In this document: piece by piece, positions 54,399 to 63,376 of the stretch
Layout of the letters: every line of letters begins with the position of its first letter
Position numbering within the stretch: position 1 is the first letter of the stretch
NCBI RefSeq assembly: GCF_900258515.1
Contig: NZ_LT984884.1
Location: 886,245-950,244, forward strand
Direction: 5' to 3'
DNA from: Lentibacillus sp. Marseille-P4043
GTDB taxonomy: Bacteria > Bacillota > Bacilli > Bacillales > Amphibacillaceae
DNA length: 64,000 bases
Program-made: the position numbers and the translations under genes
Notes under the pieces: generated by a model
What the model was told of the DNA's origin: nothing
Databases searched by the model: none
Seen by the model: only the letters and a program-made list of their open reading frames with translations

Positions 54399-55466
54399 TT
54401 ATTGACCATAAATTTCTTCTGATGTTAGGTAGCCATCTTTTATGATTGTTTCCTTGATATTATCTTTTGTTACAGAAATTGGTTCGAGTAATGTAGCTGG
54501 CACATCAATTTTTCCATTATCAATCGTTTTATTCGTTGAAATAGATTCATCATTGGCAAATTTAACGGCTATTTCTGCTGCATTCTCTGCCAACAAATTA
54601 ATTGACTTATAAACGGTCATCGTTTGTTTGCCATCAATAATTCGTTTGATGGCACTTAACTCTGCGTCCTGTCCTGAGACTGGAACGTTTCCAGCTAAAT
54701 TCTTAGTTTCTAATGCCTGAATAACTCCTCCAGCAGTACCATCATTTGCAGCAATAACGGCATCTATTTCATCGCCATTAGCTTGTAAAGTATCTTGCAT
54801 ATTTTTCTTAGCGACTGCGGGATCCCAATCATCTGTAAAATTATCGTATACAAGATTAATTTTTCCTTCATCTATAAGTGGCTTTAGAACACTCATTGCT
54901 CCTTGGCGAAGAAGTGTGGCGTTATTATCTGTCTTAGCTCCACCAATATAGGCAAAATCACCTTCTGATATATCATTGAGGACGCCATTAGCCTGCATTT
55001 CTCCGATTTTTTCATTATCAAAGGAAATATAATGATCGACATCTGCATTTCTGATTAGGCGATCATATGAAATAACTTTAACATCTTTGTTATGGGCCAT
55101 TTCCACAATTTTTGACGCAGTGTCTGCATTTGCTGGAACAACAACTAATACATCCACTCCTTCTTCTATTAACAACTCTGCCTGAGAGATTTGAATTTCA
55201 TCACTACTATTAGCGGCTAAAGTTTTTACATTACCACCTAAATCCTTTACCTTTTCTTCAAATAATTCCTTATCATTATACCAACGTTCATCTTGTAAGG
55301 TATCTAACACAAAACCTATATAGGGTTTCTCTTCATCGGTTGTGAGTTTTATTGTGTTACTTGCTTGACTACTAGTTTGTGATGATTGACTCGAACAACC
55401 TACCATGATTAATGACATAAGAATAGCTGCAATGACTAGCAGGTCTCGTTTTATAAAAGATTTCAT
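54399..55466 (-). CDS. Sugar-binding lipoprotein of the XylF/RbsB type
   Basis: Extracellular sugar-binding protein anchored by lipid. The 355-residue protein has a signal sequence ending in the lipobox MVGCSS, then the type I periplasmic-binding fold (YIGFVLDTLQDERWYNDK, VPANADTASKI, AANDGTAGGVIQAL) typical of xylose/galactose binders. Start 55466 follows gaggag. It is 20 nt after an MCP gene and no ABC permease or ATPase is near, so it probably serves as ligand carrier for chemotaxis. Ligand unknown, pentose-like by family. Confidence 0.88.
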   Translation of the reverse strand: MKSFIKRDLLVIAAILMSLIMVGCSSQSSQTSSQASNTIKLTTDEEKPYIGFVLDTLQDERWYNDKELFEEKVKDLGGNVKTLAANSSDEIQISQAELLIEEGVDVLVVVPANADTASKIVEMAHNKDVKVISYDRLIRNADVDHYISFDNEKIGEMQANGVLNDISEGDFAYIGGAKTDNNATLLRQGAMSVLKPLIDEGKINLVYDNFTDDWDPAVAKKNMQDTLQANGDEIDAVIAANDGTAGGVIQALETKNLAGNVPVSGQDAELSAIKRIIDGKQTMTVYKSINLLAENAAEIAVKFANDESISTNKTIDNGKIDVPATLLEPISVTKDNIKETIIKDGYLTSEEIYGQ

Positions 55467-55486
55467 TGTTGACTCCTCTCTAACTA

Positions 55487-57196
55487 TCACAATTGGAACT
55501 TTTTCAATAATTGATTCATACTCTCAACCATACGTGATAATGTCTGAACACTTGTCGTGATATTATCCATCGAACTACTCTGTTCCTGAACAGCGGCGGA
55601 AATTTCCTCTGTGCCAGCTGCTGATTCTTCTGAAATCGATGCGATATGCTCAACAGAGGTATTAACTTCTTGACTTGATTGTTCCAAGTACGTAAAAGTA
55701 GAAGCAATTTTATCTATGCGTTCACTCATATCATCCACTTTTTCTTTGATGTTGATAAAGTATTCATTCGTTAATTGGATGTCTTCTGTTCCTTTTCTCG
55801 CTTCATCATATCCTTCTTTTAATTGATTGGACATGGTAGTTGTATCTTCCTTTATACTAAAGACAATTTCTGAAATAGTTTCAACAGAACTTGCGACTTC
55901 TTCTGATAGTTTTCTTACTTCTTCTGCGACGACGGCAAAGCCTTTTCCAGCTTCTCCAGCTCTAGCCGCTTCTATCGAGGCATTTAAAGCTAGTAAATTT
56001 GTCTGTTCTGAAATTGACTTAATCACGGAAACGATGTCTGTAATTGAATTTGTTTTATCTTCCAGAGTCTTCACATTGGTTACTGATGATTCCACAACAC
56101 CATGAATTCGTTTCATCTGGTTTAACGATTGTTTCATTTGTTGATCACCTTTAATAGAAGAATCTTGTACCCCGGTTGAAAATTCTACTAACTCTTTACT
56201 ATGTTGGGTTGCTTCCTGCAATTTCAGGCTAAATTCATTTGTACTTTCAGAAATACTCGATGCTTCATTTGCTTGGTTACTTGTACCCGTAGCTAATTCC
56301 TCTATGGTTGACGCGATTTGATGACTGCCTGATTTAACTTCCTCTGTTGATACAGACACAATGCTCCCCTGCTCGTCAACTTCTTCGGATAATCCAGTTA
56401 TTTCTTTGATCATCTCCCGTAAACTATTACCCATGTGATCAATGGAATTAGAAAGTTGACCGATTTCATCCTTACCCTTATAGGCAAAATCGGTAATATT
56501 TAAATCACCAGATGCAATTTGATTACTCTTATCAACAATTTGATTTAAGTTTTTGCTGATTCTTCTACTAATTAGTACTAGTAGAATGAAGGAGATAATA
56601 ATGGATAGTATCCCTGTTATTAATAATAGTTTGGTAGTTTTGCTAATACTTGATTTAGCATCCGTTACCGCGATTTGATTGGATTCGGTTGCAGCTTCTT
56701 TTAATTGTTCTCCCAATTGTCTGGTATTCTCTTTTAGTTCATTGGTAGCTACTTGTAATTCCTCATATTGCTTTGTATTAATTTGTTGTACTTGTGGAAC
56801 GACCATACCAAAAAAATATTCGTCCAGCTCATTATTATTGGCAATGATTTGCTCAAACAAATCAAGTTGCTCCTGATTCTCTAATTTCTTTTTTAGAGAT
56901 TTTGCAGTTTCCACAAACTGTTTACTAGAGGTTAAATATTGCTGCAATTTTGCCTCATCCTCTGCAACAAGATAATCTGGAATTTGTGTGTATTTTTCAT
57001 GAAAATAAGAAACCAACTCAGATGAATCAATCGCTACTTCACTTGTTGAGGTAGTATCATCCATAGTGGTATTGATTTGATTTAATAAATAAAGGGTTAG
57101 CAATATAGAGCTAATAAATATAATTGCCATGATGGAAAATACAAATCCATACTTTGCACCAATTCTAATATTGCCCCACTTCCATTTGTGTAACAC
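55487..57196 (-). CDS. Methyl-accepting chemotaxis protein
   Basis: Membrane receptor that passes ligand signals to the CheA/CheW complex. The 569-residue protein has a first membrane helix (about 14-37), a helical extracellular domain (about 40-185), a second helix (about 187-210), a HAMP domain, and a long cytoplasmic coiled coil with the hairpin-tip region [20 protein letters not shown]. The GTG start at 57196 follows gggagga. A SigD-type promoter lies upstream, as expected for motility genes. It likely reads the sugar-binding protein encoded next. Confidence 0.94.
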   Translation of the reverse strand: MLHKWKWGNIRIGAKYGFVFSIMAIIFISSILLTLYLLNQINTTMDDTTSTSEVAIDSSELVSYFHEKYTQIPDYLVAEDEAKLQQYLTSSKQFVETAKSLKKKLENQEQLDLFEQIIANNNELDEYFFGMVVPQVQQINTKQYEELQVATNELKENTRQLGEQLKEAATESNQIAVTDAKSSISKTTKLLLITGILSIIISFILLVLISRRISKNLNQIVDKSNQIASGDLNITDFAYKGKDEIGQLSNSIDHMGNSLREMIKEITGLSEEVDEQGSIVSVSTEEVKSGSHQIASTIEELATGTSNQANEASSISESTNEFSLKLQEATQHSKELVEFSTGVQDSSIKGDQQMKQSLNQMKRIHGVVESSVTNVKTLEDKTNSITDIVSVIKSISEQTNLLALNASIEAARAGEAGKGFAVVAEEVRKLSEEVASSVETISEIVFSIKEDTTTMSNQLKEGYDEARKGTEDIQLTNEYFINIKEKVDDMSERIDKIASTFTYLEQSSQEVNTSVEHIASISEESAAGTEEISAAVQEQSSSMDNITTSVQTLSRMVESMNQLLKKFQL

Positions 57197-57233
57197 GTGA
57201 TGTCCTCCCTAAAATTTTATCTAACTATGGACT

Positions 57234-57259
57234 ATATCGGTATAATCGACTAATTTTTA
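57234..57259 (-). promoter_or_regulatory. SigD-type promoter of the MCP-binding-protein operon
   Basis: On the minus strand TAAA (57259-57256) and ACCGATAT (57241-57234) are separated by 14 nt. The SigD consensus is TAAA-N15-GCCGATAT. Seven of eight -10 positions match and the -35 matches fully, with one base less spacing. Confidence 0.65.
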
Positions 57260-57635
57260 AAGGAAATCCTCATAACAATTGGAAGATATTAGTGAAAGTT
57301 ACATAATAAGACTCATAATCACCGTTTTGGCAAGAGTGGTCATTTGTGTTTTTCTAGGGATTAGAAGAATATAGGTTTTCATGGCGTTTTAACTTTGCAA
57401 CCTTATAGGAACGGAGTGATTTTCACCGATAAACATGAAGCGGTTTTACCTTGTTTACCTTGTATTTACATGAAGTAATTTATTTTACCCTACAAGCCGG
57501 GACGAGGAACCTAATCCACGTCCCTTCTAACCAGGGCCAGAGGGATGATTATTGTCATTTACTTGACAGCATGTACACGATTAATCCTCCAAAACGTCGT
57601 AATCAAACATTAATTGCACCATGAAAATATGTTCA
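57260..57635. other. Gene-free gap
   Basis: Between the SigD promoter of the MCP operon and the end of the pyruvate oxidase gene I see no frame of interest. A gggacgagg / cctaatccacgtccc pair near 57500-57525 might be the end of the oxidase transcript, but lacks a T tract. Confidence 0.4.
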
Positions 57636-59360
57636 TTAAAACAGACGGCGCACTGTTTTTTCAATATCTGGGAACTCAATCTTTTTATTTAGGAAGAAAT
57701 CCCTTATTAAAAACTTCCCATAACTTACTGCCTGATCATAGGTGATTTTTCCAGGCAATGGTGCCATATCTTCTATAACCACATCAATAATAGCTGGTTT
57801 TGTTGACTGTAATGCTTGTTTCATCGTTGATTCCAAATCGGCATGCTTCTCGATGCGGTATCCTTCCCCTCCGCAAGTTCTGGCAAAACCGGCAAAATCC
57901 ATTGCTCCCAAATCCGTCTCATGATTGACATGACCAGATGCTTCCTGTTCATACTTAATCATCCCAATCATGCTATTGTTCAATATGACAACCTTGAGTG
58001 GCAATTCATACTTAACAGCTGTTACAAAATCCTGCATGTTCTGTGCGAAACCTCCATCTCCGCAGATGGCAACAACTTGTTTATCCGGATAAGCAAGCTG
58101 AGAAGCGATTGCACCTGGCAGTCCAATTCCTATCGTGGCAAGTCCCCCGGAAAGAAGAAAATGCTGTCTGGTAAAGTTGAAAAAACGGGCAGTCCACACC
58201 GTTACATTTCCTACATCACAGGATACGATGGCATCATTATGCACGTTTTTTTCCAATGCGCCGATTACTTGCGGCCCATAAAGGATCTCATCCGTTTTAT
58301 TTTTTTCTTCATTCATATGGGTATGCCATCGCTTCATTTTTTCCTGATACGTTTCAAGGAATTCCGTATTTTTCTTTTCCGAAATTCGCTCTGTTAACAT
58401 TGGTAAAATTTCTTTTGTATCCCCGCACAGTCCCTCGGTAATGGGATAAATTGCTCCAACCCTATCCTGCATAATCTCAATTTGAATTGCATTTACATCA
58501 TCCGGCAAATAATCCCGATACGGAAAACTTGTCCCAATTAGTAGTAATAAGTCTGTATCCATGACCGCTTCAAATGCCGGCTTCGTACCAATTTGCCCGT
58601 GTTGCCCCAGATTTAATGGATGCTCATCGGGAATGGTCCCCTTTCCAAGCAAACTTAACACAATAGGTGCTTTTATCTTCTCGGCAAACGAAAGTAATTC
58701 TTCCCTTGCATCATAAGCGCCTTTCCCAGCAAGAATAACCGGTTTCTCAGCCTTATCCACTAGTTTGACAGCATTGTTCAATCTGCCCTCATGCGGGATT
58801 GTCGTTGGGGCTGCCAGTGTTCTATTGGTAAGTTTCTTATTGTCATGCTTTTGTTTTACAGCGAACAAATCGTCTGGCACGATTAAAACGGAAACACCTC
58901 TATGTGTGTACGCCTCCCGAATGGCTGTATTCAGCATATCCGGCAGGTGTGTAGCCTTCTCCGCGCGCTTGTTATAAACAGCCACCCCATCAAACATTCG
59001 TTCCAAATTAATTTCTTGATGGGTATCCGTTCCGACGACATCAGATGGTACCTGGCCAACAATCGCAAGTACGGGAACCCTATCCTTTTTGGCATCGTAT
59101 AACCCATTAAGCAAATGAACGCCACCAGGCCCTGCGATCGATAAACAAACACCCAATTTCCCTGTTAATTTGGCATAAGATGATGCTGCAAGGGCACCAA
59201 CCTCTTCATGGCGAATTTGAATAAAATCAATTTCCTTCTCTTTCTTGCGCATATCATCCATGAATTCATTAATGGAGTTACCAGGCATTCCATAGATATG
59301 TTTAACATCCCAGTCAATCAACAATTCAGTAAGCACTTCACCAGTCCGTTTTTCGAACAT
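57636..59360 (-). CDS. poxB: Pyruvate oxidase, thiamine-diphosphate enzyme
   Basis: Oxidatively decarboxylates pyruvate to acetate or acetyl-phosphate with ThDP and FAD. The 574-residue protein has the three domains of the family: the N-terminal PYR domain with the catalytic Glu in QIRHEEVGALAAS, the FAD domain, and the PP domain with CGDGGFAQNMQDFVTAVKY (GDG...N ThDP motif). It is close to YdaP-type enzymes of Bacillus, which are SigB-dependent; I did not find a convincing SigB site here. Whether the acceptor is quinone or oxygen is not decided by sequence. Start 59360 follows gaaaggacg. Confidence 0.92.
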   Translation of the reverse strand: MFEKRTGEVLTELLIDWDVKHIYGMPGNSINEFMDDMRKKEKEIDFIQIRHEEVGALAASSYAKLTGKLGVCLSIAGPGGVHLLNGLYDAKKDRVPVLAIVGQVPSDVVGTDTHQEINLERMFDGVAVYNKRAEKATHLPDMLNTAIREAYTHRGVSVLIVPDDLFAVKQKHDNKKLTNRTLAAPTTIPHEGRLNNAVKLVDKAEKPVILAGKGAYDAREELLSFAEKIKAPIVLSLLGKGTIPDEHPLNLGQHGQIGTKPAFEAVMDTDLLLLIGTSFPYRDYLPDDVNAIQIEIMQDRVGAIYPITEGLCGDTKEILPMLTERISEKKNTEFLETYQEKMKRWHTHMNEEKNKTDEILYGPQVIGALEKNVHNDAIVSCDVGNVTVWTARFFNFTRQHFLLSGGLATIGIGLPGAIASQLAYPDKQVVAICGDGGFAQNMQDFVTAVKYELPLKVVILNNSMIGMIKYEQEASGHVNHETDLGAMDFAGFARTCGGEGYRIEKHADLESTMKQALQSTKPAIIDVVIEDMAPLPGKITYDQAVSYGKFLIRDFFLNKKIEFPDIEKTVRRLF

Positions 59361-59589
59361 GTTCCATCGTCCTTTCTGTTAACACGTTACTACCTTTCTC
59401 CCTTTACTATTTCCCTTTATTGCAAACCTTATGATGAAAGGGTGCTAAAAGTATAAACCTATAGCGGAAACAAAGAGATGGAACTAAAGCAAAATTTCAA
59501 TTTTTCATTGCATAATAGCCAGAAAAATAACGAGATGCAGCTTTGTCAGATTGATAATTTGATCCGAGTAAATGAAGTTTTTGCAAAAG

Positions 59590-59633
59590 AATAACAGCAC
59601 CTCAACTTAATGAAGAGGTGCTGTTTTGTTATA
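59590..59633. terminator. Bidirectional terminator
   Basis: ataacagcacctc and gaggtgctgttttgttat form a stem of about 13 bp with a T tail on each side. It lies past the end of the GyrI-like gene. The rest of 59361-59589 shows nothing I recognise. Confidence 0.85.
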
Positions 59634-59685
59634 TGAATGCTGTTGCGCGAATGGTATTTCTTGCCCATCTCCTGCCTTTATCTCC

Positions 59686-60165
59686 TTATTTCCTAACAAC
59701 AGGAATCCACATTTCACCATATATGAAGCCATTTCGCTGTCCCATCTCAACTGTTGCATTTGGCCCGCCAACATAGGCAACATTCTTTGCTTCTGGCAAG
59801 GCTTGACCAAAGGCAATACCGGTTAACTTATTCATTAATTCTTCAGCCGTTTCCTCTTCCCCTTTAACAACCAGGTACTCTCCCTTAGGAAATTGGATTA
59901 CTCTTGCCTCTTCTGGTGCTGGTGCCTCTGACATGACACCAGCATAGTGCATCATCTTGTTATTTACCGCTTCGTTTACAGCAAAAATGTAGTCATTTTC
60001 GGCAATGGACTTTAAGGTTTCAAGCCGTCCATCTTCACTGACAGCCTGCCAAAATTCTGCCTTTTCCTTATTAATGCCCGCAAAGTCTGTGTAATGGCTC
60101 TTAAGATCAGTCCCTAAACCTATTACAGTAAAACCGTCTTTTTCTTCTAAAGTATAATCTGCCAT
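59686..60165 (-). CDS. GyrI-like/AraC effector-binding-domain protein
   Basis: Small-molecule-binding fold. The 159-residue protein has a GyrI-like arrangement (MADYTLEEKDGFTVIGLGTDL, then FPKGEYLVVKGEEETAEELMNKLT). Such stand-alone proteins bind drugs or metabolites. It is divergent from a WYL-domain regulator, 110 bp apart, so the regulator probably controls it. Start has a gaggaagtg ribosome site. Confidence 0.8.
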   Translation of the reverse strand: MADYTLEEKDGFTVIGLGTDLKSHYTDFAGINKEKAEFWQAVSEDGRLETLKSIAENDYIFAVNEAVNNKMMHYAGVMSEAPAPEEARVIQFPKGEYLVVKGEEETAEELMNKLTGIAFGQALPEAKNVAYVGGPNATVEMGQRNGFIYGEMWIPVVRK

Positions 60166-60275
60166 ATTCGAACACTTCCTCTTCTTTAAATTTTTTAATG
60201 CTTGTTTTCTTAACTTGATAAGTATAGGATAGCCTTAAACCATGTCAAAAAGTGATACTGTTTAGGGGGGATCCA

Positions 60276-61238
60276 ATGAAAAAAGTAGAACGGATTAACA
60301 TTATCATGCGGTATATTAACAACCGTGCCCATTTTACAATTTCTGAAATCATGCAGGAATTTAACATCTCTCGCTCAACAGCTATTAGAGATATTAGGGA
60401 AATTGAAGCCATGGGGATGCCGCTTGTCGCTGAAGTTGGCAGAGATGGGGGTTATTCCGTCATGAACAACTCGGTTCTGCCCGCTGTTCGCTTTACTGAT
60501 AATGAAATAAAAGCGCTTTTTATTGCCTTTATGGCTACAAGAAATCAGCAACTTCCTTATCTAAAGAGTCGTCAGTCTTTAGCTGAAAAGTTACTTGGCC
60601 TCATCTCAGAAAACCGGCAAGATGATCTTATTCTTTTAAATCAAATCTTGCTTTTTGAAGGCACTAATCCGAATAATCCTAACTTGCTTGATTTGTCAGA
60701 CCTCCCGCATCCCATGTTAGAAAAACTTATCCAAATCCTTCTTTTGGACAGCTATTTATTCATTACCATCAAAGATGAGAAGGAAATAAAGTCTTATCCG
60801 ATTTATCTTGTGCACCTTTATCATGAAAAAGGCATTTGGCTGATCGAATGCTTTGACCTAAAGGATGAAGAAAGAAGGATTATTCCAGTCGATAATCTTA
60901 CCGGTGTCAAACCATTCCCTAAGAAAAAAAGATTAAGCTGGAAAAAGATTTTAGAAAAACTAAGGAAGCAGGAAGAAGTAAATAACCTTGTCCTTGAGCT
61001 TGGTCCCAAGGCAATTGTCCAGTTTAAAAAATACCATCCTTTAAAAGCTTCAATTTCCTATACGAATCCATATCAAACTACAGCTATTCTAAAGGCTTTT
61101 ATCGATGTTAATAATCCCGAAGAATTGACGGAAATAACAAATTGGCTGCTTTTTCTTGGCGGGGACATCAAGGTCAAGGAAGTGCCGGAAAATGTATTAC
61201 AATGTATAAAAGAGAGATCAAGGATATATTTCCCGTAA
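60276..61238 (+). CDS. WYL-domain transcriptional regulator (YafY/YobV-type)
   Basis: The 320-residue protein has an N-terminal DeoR-type winged helix (RINIIMRYINNRAHFTISEIMQEFNISRSTAIRDIREI) and a C-terminal WYL-type ligand-sensing part (KSYPIYLVHLYHEKGIWLIE). Start 60276 follows ttagggggg. It is divergent from the GyrI-like gene and probably regulates it. In B. subtilis, YobV-like proteins are of this type. Confidence 0.88.
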   Translation: MKKVERINIIMRYINNRAHFTISEIMQEFNISRSTAIRDIREIEAMGMPLVAEVGRDGGYSVMNNSVLPAVRFTDNEIKALFIAFMATRNQQLPYLKSRQSLAEKLLGLISENRQDDLILLNQILLFEGTNPNNPNLLDLSDLPHPMLEKLIQILLLDSYLFITIKDEKEIKSYPIYLVHLYHEKGIWLIECFDLKDEERRIIPVDNLTGVKPFPKKKRLSWKKILEKLRKQEEVNNLVLELGPKAIVQFKKYHPLKASISYTNPYQTTAILKAFIDVNNPEELTEITNWLLFLGGDIKVKEVPENVLQCIKERSRIYFP

Positions 61239-61395
61239 GCATAGCCAGTTATAACCCAAATAATGTTGTTATAGTCCGGGGGATCTTATGAAAATGGATT
61301 AAAACATGTTCTTAGGGAAGAATTGAATGAAGAAAGCCGAAAATATAGGTATAATGGTTTTGGGAATAATAGTAATATATGGAGATGGTTATGGA

Positions 61396-62193
61396 ATGAA
61401 GTTATTGCAAAAAACGCAAAGGATCGTTCGTTATCGGAATCAAAAGGATAAAGTATGCTACGGGATTGTTGATGATGAAGAAATCTTACAATTATCCGGT
61501 GATTTTAATGAAATAGTAAACAATGAGTTAAACTATGATGGCGTTAAAGTTAAGGTTGAAGATGTGGAGATATTAGAGCCTGTAAGCCCTTCAAAACTGA
61601 TTAATTTTGGTTGGACATATGCCGAGCATGCTAATGAGACCGGAGGGGAAGCCAATCTCGAAGAACCCTTCTTGTTTTTAAAACCTGCATCCTCCTTGAT
61701 CCCAAACGAGGGAGACATTGTCCTTCCCCCTGCTCGTTTAACAAACCAGGTGGAAATGGAGGGCGAGGTGGCACTTATTATCGGAAAACACGGGAAAAAC
61801 ATAACGGAAGAAGATGCCTTGGATTATGTTTTTGGCTGCACGATTTTTAATGATGTAACTGCAAGAGATTTGACAAAAACAGATCCCCAATTCACACGTG
61901 GGAAGGGTTTTGATACATTTGGTCCATTGGGTCCATGGATTGTGACAGGTTTAGATCCAACAAATTTAAAAATCGTTACAACTTTAAATGATAAAGTTGT
62001 ACAAAATGGCAATACAAACGAGATGTCCCTTTCCATCCCTTACCTTATCAGTTGGATTTCACAGGTGATGACACTTGAGCCTGGAGATGTTTTGGCTACT
62101 GGATCACCTTCTGGAAGTAGTCCAATGAAGTCAGGGGATGTAGTGTCTGTAGAGGTCGAACATATCGGTAAACTGCGTAATTATGTAAAATAA
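61396..62193 (+). CDS. Fumarylacetoacetate hydrolase-family protein
   Basis: The 265-residue protein has the FAH fold: LINFGWTYAEHANETGG, then EVALIIGKHG and TARDLTKTDPQFTRGKGFDTFGPLGPW with the metal-binding acidic residues. FAH-family enzymes split or decarboxylate 2-keto acids with Mg2+. Start 61396 (MKLLQKTQRIVRY) follows ggagatgg; an in-frame ATG at 61327 adds 23 residues without family resemblance. Substrate unknown. A hairpin at 62225-62262 follows. Confidence 0.88.
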   Translation: MKLLQKTQRIVRYRNQKDKVCYGIVDDEEILQLSGDFNEIVNNELNYDGVKVKVEDVEILEPVSPSKLINFGWTYAEHANETGGEANLEEPFLFLKPASSLIPNEGDIVLPPARLTNQVEMEGEVALIIGKHGKNITEEDALDYVFGCTIFNDVTARDLTKTDPQFTRGKGFDTFGPLGPWIVTGLDPTNLKIVTTLNDKVVQNGNTNEMSLSIPYLISWISQVMTLEPGDVLATGSPSGSSPMKSGDVVSVEVEHIGKLRNYVK

Positions 62194-62224
62194 CAGATGA
62201 ATAAAATGTTGTATTAAGTCTTAG

Positions 62225-62262
62225 GCAATCAATGTATTTTTACAGTGGTTGCTTATTTATTT
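62225..62262 (+). terminator. Weak terminator after the FAH gene
   Basis: gcaatca and tggttgc pair across 14 nt and are followed by a T-rich tail. Modest stem. Confidence 0.5.
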
Positions 62263-62376
62263 TTCATCATTTCATGTGCCTTTGTTATGTGGAAACGCTG
62301 GGCTGAATATGTATTAATTATGCAACCTTTTTATGTAATAGTACGTAAAATAGATATAAAATGGCAATGATCATCA

Positions 62377-62496
62377 GCGCTAGCGGGGAATTATCTGCCC
62401 TGTAGGAGAACTATCTGCGCTCGTGGGAAACCATCTGCCGTGACAGAGAACTATCAGCGCTAGCGGGAAACCATCTGCCCTCACGAGAAATTATCT
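62377..62496 (+). repeat. Six head-to-tail 20-bp repeats
   Basis: Six exact-length 20-bp units run from 62377 to 62496 with a consensus like gcgctagcgggaaaccatct; the third base and the middle vary (gccct.., gcgct.., gccgt..). No spacers and no coding frame. It lies in the gap before the DedA gene; the other part of the gap holds nothing clear. Confidence 0.85.
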
Positions 62497-62556
62497 GTAG
62501 TAAAGGAAGGCTCGCTGACGGTGTTGTTTTTATTCTTATAAATGTAGGGAGGAAAT

Positions 62557-63156
62557 ATGGAAGATTGGTTAATCGAAATTATAAATGAATATGGCTATAT
62601 GAGTATTGTATTTTTAATTGCAATCGAAAATATCTTTCCCCCAATACCTTCTGAAGTAATTCTTACGTTCGGAGGATTTATGACAACTACATCTAACCTA
62701 AGTATTATTGGTGTCGTTATTTCTGCAACAGCAGGTTCAGTTATTGGAGCGATCGTTCTATACATAATTGGATTGCAACTGGGTGGAGAAAGACTGGAGA
62801 AGATCGTTAACAGATGGGGGCATATTATTCGTTTGAAAGTCGATGATATTCACAAGGCATTTACATGGTTTGACAGATATGGCCTGTGGACGGTTTTCTT
62901 TTGCCGTTTTGTTCCTCTCATTCGTAGTTTAATATCCATTCCTGCTGGTATCACGAAAATGAAAACAGGTTTATTTCTTCTGTTTACAATATTAGGAACT
63001 TTAATTTGGAATATTGCCCTTGTTTGGTTAGGTGCATCAGTTGGAACCTCCTGGGAAGCGATTGTCGGTTATATGGATATTTATTCAGATGCAATTTACG
63101 CGATGTTGTTTTTAATCGTAATTGGTTTGTATATTTTTGTTAAAAGAAGAAGATAA
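62557..63156 (+). CDS. DedA-family membrane protein
   Basis: The 199-residue protein has the DedA/SNARE-associated domain with NIFPPIPSEVILTFGGFM and FCRFVPLIRSLISIPAGITKM (F/CRF/VP-x-R-x5-6-G) motifs, and several membrane helices. DedA proteins are membrane transporters or scramblases of phospholipids, needed for membrane potential and for resistance to cationic peptides. A short intergenic region with a ribosome site (ggagg) precedes it. Function here is by family only. Confidence 0.92.
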   Translation: MEDWLIEIINEYGYMSIVFLIAIENIFPPIPSEVILTFGGFMTTTSNLSIIGVVISATAGSVIGAIVLYIIGLQLGGERLEKIVNRWGHIIRLKVDDIHKAFTWFDRYGLWTVFFCRFVPLIRSLISIPAGITKMKTGLFLLFTILGTLIWNIALVWLGASVGTSWEAIVGYMDIYSDAIYAMLFLIVIGLYIFVKRRR

Positions 63157-63376
63157 GTTAGAGTTCAATTGGAGGAGTGTCCACTTGGCCTGAATAAAAA
63201 ATGCACATAGTCTGAGAGTCTTGTCAGGTATAAATGGGGTTTCACGGCATACAATTTTTATTACGATATATGCATATTTGGGCTAAATCTTCCTGCAATA
63301 ATGGGCAGTATACTCCCCGCTAGATGGCCATTTGTTACAACAAAAATATTAAAGAACATAAAGTAGAGGAATGTAT

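Noticed and set aside
59361..59460. SigB promoter ahead of pyruvate oxidase
   Set aside because: GTTT-like and GGG-like hexamers occur but at the wrong spacing, so no call was made.
62377..62496. Possible CRISPR array
   Set aside because: The six 20-bp units are directly adjacent, with no unique spacers, and no cas genes are seen anywhere in the window.
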